Below, piece after piece: positions 55,176 through 64,000 of a DNA stretch of 64,000 nucleotides. The stretch's first letter is position 1. Every line of letters starts with the position of its first letter. This DNA comes from Megalobrama amblycephala (lineage: Eukaryota; Chordata; Actinopteri; Cypriniformes; Xenocyprididae). The position numbers and the translations under genes are program-made. Under the pieces are notes generated by a model. The model made no database searches and was not told the origin of the DNA. It was given only the letters and a program-made list of their open reading frames with translations. The DNA lies in NCBI RefSeq assembly GCF_018812025.1, contig NC_063045.1, positions 17,347,046 to 17,411,045 on the forward strand. The letters run 5' to 3'.

Positions 55176-55226
55176 AACCCGATTCCAAAAAAGTTGGGAC
55201 ACTGTACAAATTGTGAATAAAAACAG
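55033..55226. repeat. Duplicated segment B, copy 2, leading into the Tc1-like element
   Basis: Same sequence as 54471-54692 with one C/T change (GTATAGCCTG) and a different TA run length (55126-55172). Confidence 0.85.
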
Positions 55227-56169
55227 AATGCAATGATGTGGAAGTTTCAAATTTCAATATTTTATTCAGAATAAAAAAAAATAGATGACATATCAAATGT
55301 TTAAATTGAGAAAATGTATCATTTTAAGGGAAAAATAAGTTGATTTTAAATTTCGTGGCATCAACATCTCAAAAAAGACAAGGCCATGTTTACCACTGTG
55401 TGGCATCCCCTCTTCTTTTTATAACAGTCTGCAAACGTCTGGGGACTGAGGAGACAAGTTGCTCAAGTTTAGGAATAGGAATGTTGTCCCATTCTTGTCT
55501 AATACAGGCTTCTAGTTGCTCAACTGCCTTAGGTCTTCTTTGTCGCATCTTCCTCTTTATGATGTATACAGTAGCATTCCTGTATGTGATGCAGTGCCGT
55601 CTAAGGGCCCAAAGATCACGGGCATCCAGTATGGTTTTCCAGCCTTGACCCTTACGCACAGAGATTGTTCCAGATTCTCTGAATCTTTGGATGATATTAT
55701 GCACTGTAGATGATGATAACTTCAAACTCTTTGCAATTTTTCTCTGAGAAACTCCTTTCTGATATTGCTCCACTATTTTTCGCTGCAGCATTGAGGGAAT
55801 TGGTGATCCTCTGCCCATCTTGACTTCTGAGAGACACTGCCACTCTGAGAGGCTCTTTTTATACCCAATCATGTTGCCAGTTGACCTAATAAGTTGCAAA
55901 TTGGTCCTCCAGCTGTTCCTTATATGTACATTTAACTTTTCCGGCCTCTTATTGCTACCTGTCCAACTTTTTTGGAATGTGTAGCTCTCATGAAATCCAA
56001 AATGAGCCAATATTTGGAATGACATTTCAAAATGTCTCACTTTCAACATTTGATATGTTCTCTATATTCTATTGTGAATAAAATATAAGTTTATGAGATT
56101 TGTAAATTATTGCATTCCTTTTTTATTCACAATTTGTACAGTGTCCCAACTTTTTTGGAATCGGGTTTG
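55174..56169 (-). mobile_element. Tc1-like deletion derivative, 996 bp
   Basis: The ends CAAACCCGATTCCAAAAAAG and CTTTTTTGGAATCGGGTTTG are perfect inverted repeats, continuing through TTGGGACACTGTACAAATTG. TA flanks both sides (55172-55173, 56170-56171), as for Tc1/mariner. An in-frame ORF keeps the transposase DNA-binding part joined to its C-terminus, without the catalytic core. Confidence 0.88.
55390..55818 (-). CDS. Internally deleted Tc1-type transposase, 142 aa
   Basis: The ORF starts at ATG of MGRGSPIPSMLQRKIVEQYQ. Residues 1-55 form a helix-turn-helix (QRKIAKSLKLSSSTVHNIIQ, then GTISVRKGQG). Residues about 62-85 (DARDLWALRRHC) look like the second helix-turn-helix. It then jumps to a transposase C-terminus (RRPKAVEQLEACIRQEW, PIPKLEQLVSSVPRR). 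All three catalytic acidic residues are missing, so it cannot cut DNA. It could still bind the inverted ends. Upstream in-frame sequence to 56049 lacks similarity, so this ATG is preferred. Expression is unknown. Confidence 0.65.
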   Translation of the reverse strand: MGRGSPIPSMLQRKIVEQYQKGVSQRKIAKSLKLSSSTVHNIIQRFRESGTISVRKGQGWKTILDARDLWALRRHCITYRNATVYIIKRKMRQRRPKAVEQLEACIRQEWDNIPIPKLEQLVSSVPRRLQTVIKRRGDATQW

Positions 56170-56199
56170 TATGTATATATAAAACCAAAACCATACTGA

Positions 56200-56335
56200 A
56201 ACTTCTCGTTTACACTTCTTGTGTTTAGTGCCTCTTGTAGATGAATCGCTTGTTGTATTCCTCATTTGTAAGTTGCTTTGGATAAAAGCGCCTGCCATGT
56301 GAATATATGTAAAAAAAAAAATAAATAAATAAAAG
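56200..56335. repeat. SINE 3' end fragment
   Basis: GTAAGTTGCTTTGGATAAAA followed by GCGCCTGCCATGTG is the conserved tail seen in fish SINEs, followed by an A-rich stretch with AAATAAATAAA. Confidence 0.6.
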
Positions 56336-57216
56336 CTCCATATACTGGTTCTGAATACATTTCCTCAGCTTTAAGTGAGTGTGGCCTTATCGTCTGCTCT
56401 CCTCTCACTAGTTCAAAGAGAAAATGTTCTTTCATTCACCCAAATGCTTAAAAACCAACAGCCTCAAGTAGCAAGCAATCTACTAAAAAGTGCTCGCTCA
56501 TTTTTTTTTTGTCCACGATGCATTAGTGCTTCATAAATAACCAAATAACATGTGTACTGCATGAGACCCTTCACAAGACGGTACTTAGCCTAAACCCAAA
56601 CAATCCATTTGAATTACTTTCTGGCCTTATTTGTGTTGCTGTAAACAATCCCAGAGAGAAGCAGCAGGGACAGACCTACCAAAGTGTAGAGATGGATTTC
56701 ATACATCAGACTGTTGAAAAGTTGAAAAGGAGCGCAGGAGAAGGTAGGAGCCTTTCAAGCTGGGAAAAGTAAGCGCATTTCCATAACAGAACGCTGTGAA
56801 GATGGGATGGTAATAGAGAAGCGTTTGTGGCCCTCCTGCTGAGTGGATGGGCAGGACAGTTTGATGTGTGAAAGCAGCATGAGTTGTGATTACAACGAGT
56901 TTCAAATCGCTCTGGTGGAGATGACAAGGAAGCTCATAGTTGAGATAGGAAGTTCAAAAGGAAACATCCTGTTCGTTTGGCCCTGAGCGCTGATGTACAC
57001 GGAAACGTGTTTTGGACTCGCACTCTGGTAATGCGAAGAGTCAAAGCCAATATACAGAAATGGAGAACAGCCTTTAAACTGAAAAACTGTAAACGGTCTG
57101 TTTATGGTAAAAAGCAGCTGAGATATGAGTGTTTTGTTCAACAGCATCTGCTCTACAGCATGTTTTAAGGAAAAGCACATTCAAAGTGTCTTGAACAGCA
57201 GTATGTGATTCACTGG
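56336..57216. other. lrp1b intron 1, unique sequence
   Basis: No repeat ends or exon recognised. Composition is fairly balanced from 56640 to 57200. Confidence 0.45.
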
Positions 57217-57450
57217 CAGCAGGGCCGGCGCATGCCTATAGGCGAACTAGGCAGTCGCCTAGGGTGGCAGCACAGTCAGGGCGGCAAGAAAGACAGGCAT
57301 TTAGTTTATTTAATTATTTTTTAGACATTCGTTTGGAATTACTTCACTTAAATCAAAAAGTTATCACCCAATTAGTTGTTCTAAATCTAAACTTTCCTTC
57401 ATTCTACCAAGTACCACAACCCACCCAGACCCACCCAAGGGCGGCATTTC
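57217..57450. repeat. hAT-like fragment (CAGGGCCGGCGC end)
   Basis: CAGGGCCGGCGCATGCCTAT followed by GGCGAACTAGGCAGTCGCC looks like a hAT left end. AAGGGCGGCATTTCAG near 57437 may be the decayed other side. Confidence 0.45.
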
Positions 57451-57664
57451 AGTCTCCATGCAAAACATCTTGATGTACATACGAAAATGTAATCAAAACG
57501 AATAAAACTATCCAGACATGAATACAAAAGATGACGACTTTTACTGCTGGAGATGACTAATGATTTTTAAGACCGACACTTGCTTCAGAAAGGTAGGCTT
57601 ATGTATGTGTGTGTGCATCCCCGGGCCACGGACTTGAGGCTAGCGTGGAATTTTCTCACTCAAA

Positions 57665-57905
57665 CCACTGCCTGCTGCTGCTTCTGAATGCTTTTAGGGG
57701 GAAAAGCTGGCCATAACTGCTGGTCTAGGATCAGTTTTTAATAATGGCATCTTGGCGAAACAGGTTTGGCAAACAATCCAGTGTGTATATGCAAGCATGC
57801 GTTTGCAAACAAGGTTTCTATTTGAAATGTGTTTTTGCAGCGTTGAGCAATGTAGCCAATCACATACATATCTGTTGATTTCTTGAACGCAATGGCCAAA
57901 CAGAG
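57665..57905. repeat. Interspersed repeat, inverted relative of 61905-62440
   Basis: It shares CTGCTGCTGCTTCTGA, GGTCTAGGATCAGTTTT, TTTTTGCAGCGTTGAGCA and TATCTGTTGATTT with the reverse complement of 61905-62440. This copy lacks the 270-bp MITE present there. Confidence 0.6.
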
Positions 57906-58641
57906 GTGTTTAAGTTAGCACTGAACAAAAACTCCGGCGTTTTGAGCAGTGAGTGGATTCTGAGTTTTGCATGATCTCAAATCCTTTCATTATAACAAAC
58001 AAAGTGTAGACATTATGTAAATAAGAGATTCATTGTGCAGACAGCTTCATTTATAATTGTGTAGTGTATGATGGTCACAGACAGATTTTTTTAGCTTAAA
58101 AGTTTGATTCCATCCTGTCAGAGGATATCAAACATGTTTTCATGTATTCATTTCATGTTTTCAACATGTATGAATCTTCCATGTCACTTGGAAAACATTG
58201 TTACAACATGGAAGGAAATTTGGATAGCTTCAATTTAATTTACTTACAGTATTGCATAAAGTCATATACTCCTCTATTAGGCTTCATTTGTCCCCATTAT
58301 ATAGTGTAAGTGAAAACAATCTGTTCTATTCACATTGAAAAATCCCAGGAAAAATCGGCCATGGCTGTCATACGCATGTAAAATACACATAATGAATCCG
58401 ACCCATAATCTTCAATCTTAGATCATAATGCTACACATGTCTGAGAAAGAGATAGAGATGCATTAATCCTAAAGCAAAAGGGAAAAATCAATGCAAACAT
58501 ATTAAAAAGGCCTTCATTTTTCGTCCCGCCTCAATTTTAAGCAAACTCTTCCATTTTTCTCTCCACAATGGCAGATTATCAAGATATTATCTCACATAAC
58601 ACAAACCAGGCCCTCTTACCTTAAACAGAAGCTAACACACA

Positions 58642-58679
<38 letters not shown>

Positions 58680-59405
58680 TGTGCGCACAAACTCCTCACT
58701 AAGAAAACATGAATAATTCATCAGCTTATCTTAAAATTCAGTGTGGCTTTCTCACACATTATGCCTAATGTGGTTCTGTTCACAGCCCTCCGCCACTCCG
58801 CGCCTGCTTGTTTTGTACCTGGGAAAATACTGCATGCTGAACGCATCCCTGACAGCTGCTTTGGAAATATATTTTATGGGAACGAGTGAAATATGGGTGC
58901 ATAAAGATACAAAACCAGGTCCAATGATGAACATTCACACTGGCATTGTTTTGGCAGGTATTATGATGTGAATCTCAGCTCAGTTGAAACTCAGTTGTTT
59001 GTCAATAAATCGAGAGCATTTGTAGATTTGTTAAAGCGATAAAGTTCTCAAATGACATTCTGATACAGAGTAGGACTGTGTTGACATGCTAAGTTTTGCG
59101 ATTATTCAGACATAGCACATTTATTGGACAAAGTTACAAAAACAGGAACATGGAATCCTGATTCGACTTTTCAGCGCCTCTTCTAATGAACGTTCCTCCG
59201 TATGGTGGCCGTCCTTGTGAATCGAGTGCTATTGACCCACGACCAGGCATATGGAGGAAATTCTCCATGGCTGCATGTGCCAAGACTAACTGTCTTAAAG
59301 ACTATTAGCTGCTTCCTCTCATTTTTGTTTACTTCTACTTAATTTCAACATGAATTGGCTATTATATATATATATATGCAAATATTATATATATGCAAAT
59401 GTAAT
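57906..59405. other. lrp1b intron 1, unique, with CA microsatellite
   Basis: A CA run lies at 58631-58677. 58740-58980 and 59170-59330 have balanced composition. No exon with signal-peptide character was recognised on the minus strand. Confidence 0.45.
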
Positions 59406-59845
59406 TTAAAGGCCCACTGAAGTGCCTAGAAACATGCAGCAATATTATTCAATGTTGACGTAATTTCTACTGAAACAGTATGGAAAGCATGTTTACACAG
59501 TCCGAATCATTCCCTATCCCCTATATACTGCACTATGTGCCATTCACCATGTAGAAAATAGTAAATGTATTATAAGAAGTGACCAATGTTAGCTGTAGCT
59601 TCAGCATCTATTTATAATAGCGGGCAGGATGCTTTAGATTCTAGAGAACATTTGATTGGACAGAAAATCTAATGATAAGCTGAAGTGCAGCGTGATGTCA
59701 TCAAAATCATTGATCCATATTGGCGGAAGTGAGAGACTGTAAGTTTTGAATGCTTATATCTTCTAAATGCGAATTGTGTCATTGTTTTGGATCACAATAG
59801 CTTATACATAACAGTAAGGCTAACATATTCATAAAAGCCAAAAAT
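59406..59845. repeat. Left part of a TTAA-type element
   Basis: TTAAAGGCCCACTGAAGTGC at 59406 has the TTAA plus AAAGG start of the other families. The right end was not found; a Tc1 element lies just beyond. Confidence 0.5.
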
Positions 59846-59856
59846 ATAATATAATA

Positions 59857-61467
59857 TTGTGGGTACGGAAAGTATTCAGACCCCCTTAAATTTTTCACTC
59901 TTTGTTATATTGCAGCCATTTGCTAAAATCATTTAAGTTCATTTTTTTTCCTCATTAATGTACACACAGCACCCCATATTGACAGAAAAACACAGAATTG
60001 TTGACATTTTTGCAGATTTATTAAAAAAGAAAAACTGAAATATCACATGGTCCTAAGTATTCAGACCCTTTGTTCAGTATTTTGTAGAAGCACCCTTTTG
60101 ATATAATACAGCCATGAGTCTTTTTGGGAAAGATGCAACAAGTTTTTCACACCTGGATTTGTGGATCCTCTGCCATTCCTCCTTGCAGATCCTCTCCAGT
60201 TCTGTCAGGTTGGATGGTAAACGTTGGTGGACAGCCATTTTTAGGTCTCTCCAGAGATGCTCAATTGGGTTTAGATCAGGGCTCTGGCTGGGCCATTCAA
60301 GAACAGTCATGGAGTTGTTGTGAAGCCACTCCTTCATTATTTTAGCTGTGTGCTTAGGGTCATTGTCTTGTTGGAAGGTAAACCTTCGGCCCAGTCTGAG
60401 GTCCTGAGCACTCTGGAGAAGGTTTTTGTCCAGGATATCCCTGTACTTGGCCGCATTCATCTTTCCCTAGAATGCAACCAGTCGTCCTGTCCCTGCAGCT
60501 GAAAAACACCCCCACAGCATGATGCTGCCACCACCATGCTTCACTGTTGGGACTGTATTGGACAGGTGATGAGCAGTGTTTTCTGGTTTTCTCCACACAT
60601 ACCGCTTAGAATTAAGGCCAAAAAGTTCTATCTTGGTCTCATCAGACCAGAGAATTTTCAGGTGTTTTTTAGCAAACTCCATGCGGGCTTTCATGTTTCT
60701 TTCACTGAGGAGAGGCTTCCGTCGGGCCACTCTGCCATAAAGCCCCGACTGGTGGAGGGCTGCAGTGATGGTTGACTTTCTACAACTTTTTTCCATCTCC
60801 CGACTGCATCTCTGGAGCTCAGCCACAGTGATCTTTGGGTTCTTCTTTACCTCTCTCACCAAGGCTCTTCTCCCCCAATAGCTCAGTTTGGCCGGACGGC
60901 CAGCTCTAGGAACGGTTCTGGTCGTCCCAAACGTCTTCCATTTAAGGATTATGGAGGCCACTGTGCTCTAAGGAACCTTAAGTGCAGCAGAATTTTTTTT
61001 TGTAACCTTGGCCAGATCTGTGCCTTGCCACAATTCTGTCTCTGAGCTCTTCAGGCAGTTCCTTTGACCTCATGATTCTCATTTGCTCTGACATGCACTG
61101 TGAGCTGTAAGGTCTTATATAGACAGGTGTGTGGCTTTCCTAATCAAGTCCAATCAATATAATCAAACACAGCTGGACTCAAATGAAGGTGTAGAACCAT
61201 CTCAAGGATGATCAGAAGAAATGGACAGCACCTAAGTTAAATATATGAGTGTCACAGCAAAGGGTCTGAATACCATGTGATATTTCAGTTTTTCTTTTTT
61301 AATAAATCTGCAAAAATGTCGACAATTCTGTGTTTTTCTGTCAATATGGGGTGCTATGTGTACATTAATGAGGAAAAAAATGAACTTAAATGATTTTAGC
61401 AAATGGCTGCAATATAACAAAGAGTGAAAAATTTAAGGGGGTCTGAATACGTTCCGTACCCACTGTG
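59857..61467 (-). mobile_element. Full-length Tc1-like transposon, 1.6 kb, inactive
   Basis: Inverted repeats of about 210 bp lie at 59857-60075 and 61255-61467 (GTGGGTACGGAAAGTATTCA left; inverse right). TA flanks both ends. Between them lies one transposase frame on the minus strand with several disabling changes. An (AT)n run follows the right end. Confidence 0.88.
60074..61082 (-). pseudogene. Tc1-type transposase pseudogene (DD34E)
   Basis: Start MRIMRSKELPEELRDRIVAR at 61082. An A run near 60995 (nine A) shifts the frame by one after GQGYKK. A TAG stop interrupts [14 protein letters not shown] near 60970, and another TAG lies at about 60467-60469 between GTGRLVAF and GKMNAAKYRDIL. Otherwise all parts are present: the GRPAKLS linker, first aspartate in [11 protein letters not shown], second in QQDNDPKHTA, and glutamate in SPDLNPIEHLW 34 residues later. 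Size is about 336 residues, normal for Tc1. Three lesions make it non-functional. Confidence 0.88.
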
Positions 61468-61468
61468 T

Positions 61469-61525
<57 letters not shown>
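61468..61525. repeat. TA microsatellite
   Basis: TA run adjoining the right end of the Tc1-like transposon. Confidence 0.92.
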
Positions 61526-61529
<4 letters not shown>

Positions 61530-61904
61530 CGACAACAATGTGCTAACAACAGAAAGGTTTTTCCCTTGCATTTTTTGTGTACAGACAGCAACATTTTCAA
61601 AAAGATCCCCATTCATCCCTGATCCAGGCAAACTGACTAAAAATGCTGTATTATGCTGTCAGGCCAGTAGTTGGCGATGCCACTTTGTAAAGAAACACCA
61701 CGTGCCTATAGACTGAGCACATAATATGCATGCACTTGAGAACACCGTTTTCACAAATATGTGTTTTGTAGTTTACACTGAGACAATAATATTAACTTGC
61801 ACTTTAAATCCCGTTTTTAATAGTTTGTGTTTTCATGGCCCCAAAACGCTGTTGTCATGCAAATGAATGGCCAAAATGCATAAAAAGTTCTATTTTTAGT
61901 TGAA

Positions 61905-62440
61905 AATAATGTTGTGTAAATGACCACTAAAACACAAATCAACAGATACATTTGTGATTGGCGGCAATGCTCAACGCTGCAAAAACTAGAAATAGAAACC
62001 TTTGACATTCTCCAGAGCGCAAACACAAGCTGCATGTGTCCCAGTTCAGAGGCTGCATCCTTCGAAGGACACAGACTTCAAAGGCCATGCCTTTGAAGGC
62101 CACGAAGGTCGGACTGAGCGTTGTTAAATGTGACGTCTAGGGTAATTTAGCAATTGATGTAGCAATGAATTCTGGGGTAGGCAAGTTCAGATGGAAGGAT
62201 CCATCTGTTCACGGGAAACAGCATTTGGGACAGACTTTGTTGTGCCGCGGTGATGCAATCGGCCTTCAGATGCGGCCTTTGAAGGATGCAGTCTCTGAAT
62301 TGGGATGTAGCTACTGATGCGCAATGGATCGTTTGCTAAGTTTCACCAAAATGCTATTATTATGGAGAAAACTGATCCTAGACCAGTCGTCATGGGTGGC
62401 TTTTCCCTCTAAAAGCAATCAGAAGCAGCAGCAGTCAGTG
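61905..62440. repeat. Interspersed repeat, inverted relative of 57665-57905, carrying a MITE
   Basis: Both ends match the reverse complement of the other copy (CAACGCTGCAAAAA at 61972; AAAACTGATCCTAGACC at 62368), while the middle is replaced by the element at 62038-62310. Confidence 0.6.
62038..62310. mobile_element. MITE with TCCCAGTTCAGAGGCTGCATCC ends (short form TTCAGAGGCTGCATCC)
   Basis: Inverted ends: CCCAGTTCAGAGGCTGCATC at the left and GATGCAGTCTCTGAATTGGG at the right, with CTTTGAAGG words inside both arms. It is absent from the related repeat at 57.7 kb. Confidence 0.7.
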
Positions 62441-63560
62441 GTGTGATGCCACATTTCATACTGCACAGTAAATGCATCATTTCTTCATCTATGCAGCTGT
62501 AAAACAGGATAATCTTCTGCCGTTTTTTTTTTAACAAGGTGCAAGTGAGTGACATTTAATGAGCGCAGGCATATCTTCATCCAAATCTGGATATTTAATT
62601 ACACACCGCTGTTCCATCTACCTGCCCTCGCGCTGCAAACATTAACTCTGACTCCTGCCGTACAAGATCAGTGCCGCCCGTTAGCTTCATCAGCGTGAGT
62701 GCAGATGATGAACAGCTCCAGCCATTGTGCCGAAGAGATGTTTGCAATTTCTCTCTTGCGTGATTAATCAATCCCAACGTGCACAAGCTCGTTCAATTAC
62801 GGCACGTGCGTGGGGCCCATATTGATCGTTTTATTTCTGAAATAAGTGGGAAGGACGTAGGCTCTCTGCCAGCTCTTAATTATGAAATATCATTTGTGGT
62901 TGCCATAGAGATGTGACACGGTAATGAGGAACGAGTCTTGTGCAACCAAACTTCTGGCAGGAAAAATCTAATTATTTAAGCTGATTTCAAAAACGCAGCA
63001 GTTCCCTATTGGACACCAAAGCACGTTGGGGGGGGTGAGACATGTAGCTGGATCCAAAAGTGTGAAACCATATTGCAAATAATTTAAACCTGTAAATAAA
63101 AAAAAACGTTTAGGAATTTTAAACAGAAATGTTGTGATAAAATAAATATTTAGAGCCAAAGAACACACCCCCTGTCTGCCACTGGTCAGTCAAATAGATA
63201 GCCCCGCCCCAAAATCACAACAATGGTCGAATTTAACTTTAGCTTTTAACTACATGTTTAAGAACCTCTTATAACATGGAATGAAATAAATAAATATGAT
63301 GTAAAATTACATTTTAATAGAAAAAATGAATATAAAATGCAAAACATCACTAGTGGTCTCAGACTTCTGGAGCTATTGAGTAAATGTTTAAGATAGAACG
63401 ATAGATAAAATGAACAATAGAATGATAGATAGAACAATAGATAGATAGATGTAATATATAAAATGAAACAAAATAATAAAATAAATGAATTAATAAACAA
63501 ATTAATATATATTTTTATTAAAAGAAACCAAATAAATTTAATTAATTAATTAATTAATTA
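62441..63560. other. lrp1b intron 1 with a possible conserved non-coding block
   Basis: 62560-62960 has high complexity, no transposon marks and several homeodomain-type cores (TGATTAATCAATC, TTCAATTACGG, CTTAATTATG). 62970-63560 is AT-rich with short GATA words. No exon was recognised. Confidence 0.4.
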
Positions 63561-63583
63561 ATAAACTATATATTATTGCTTTT

Positions 63584-63647
<64 letters not shown>

Positions 63648-63698
63648 GCAATAATATATAGTGTGTAATATATTTTTAAAAGAACTAAATATTATTGC

Positions 63699-63762
<64 letters not shown>

Positions 63763-63808
63763 AAAAGCAATAATATATAGTGTGTAATATATTTTTAAAA
63801 GAACTAAA
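63561..63808. repeat. Duplicated TA microsatellite block
   Basis: TA runs at 63587-63645 and 63702-63759 are each followed by AATAATATATAGTGTGTAAT and TTTTTAAAAGAACTAAAT. The unit is about 120 bp, duplicated in tandem. Confidence 0.85.
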
Positions 63809-64000
63809 TAAATAAATAAAGCTAAACACCACTCCTCTAATTTGTATGTGCAATGCATTAAAAAAATCACTGTTGGACATTAAAAAAAAAAAAATAATAC
63901 TTTTGTTTATAAAAAAAAAAAATTCTTGAAAAGTTGTATTTTGAGGAGCCACTGTGCAATATTAATTCTCTTAACCCAATTTGAAAATGTTCTTGCCATC

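Noticed and set aside
57217..61467. Signal-peptide exon of lrp1b
   Set aside because: Minus-strand ATG-led hydrophobic stretches were looked for; none combined a plausible signal peptide with a phase-1 donor.

Overview
The window is vertebrate nuclear DNA, most likely from a cyprinid (carp or minnow-like) fish. The coding exons are short, separated by long introns with GT-AG borders, and the introns are full of teleost-type DNA transposons, tRNA-derived SINE sequence, gag-only LTR elements and TA/CA/GATA microsatellites. Nothing bacterial or organellar is present.

One cellular gene is visible: the 5' part of an LDL-receptor-related protein gene on the minus strand, best assigned to lrp1b. 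Eight consecutive exons (inferred exons 2 to 9) lie at 52459-52346, 39980-39843, 19134-19015, 13397-13269, 9242-8985, 8598-8436, 5062-4840 and 2637-2451. They join in one open frame of about 444 codons with every splice phase matching. In order they encode LDLa 1, LDLa 2, EGF-like 1, calcium-binding EGF-like 2 and most of the first YWTD beta-propeller. The signal-peptide exon would lie beyond position 52460 and was not found. The next exon lies left of position 1.

The rest is intron. The main contents, left to right, are: a hAT-like element (200-2269); a small gag-type LTR element with a perfect 5-bp target duplication (5928-7707); a multi-level transposon nest (10568-12571); a 252-bp intronic tandem repeat (13.6-14.0 and 18.5-18.9 kb); several DNA elements bounded by TTAA with AAAGG-type ends; a Harbinger-like element with long GC-rich inverted repeats (25607-26674); a hAT inside a TTAA element (43388-45976); another hAT (46276-47560); a very young gag-only LTR element with nearly identical LTRs and an intact 775-codon ORF (47669-50947); a local duplication with the look of template switching (53.0-55.2 kb); a Tc1-like deletion derivative that still encodes a DNA-binding domain (55174-56169); and a full-length but inactivated Tc1 transposon (59857-61467).

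The points most worth a second look are the pair of gag-only LTR families with a common protein layout and no pol, the set of unrelated TTAA/AAAGG families that may share one transposase type, the templated duplication at 53-55 kb, and inverted transposon pairs that bracket in-frame lrp1b exons and could affect splicing or circular RNA formation. Family names rest on recognised motifs and termini; no database search was possible.
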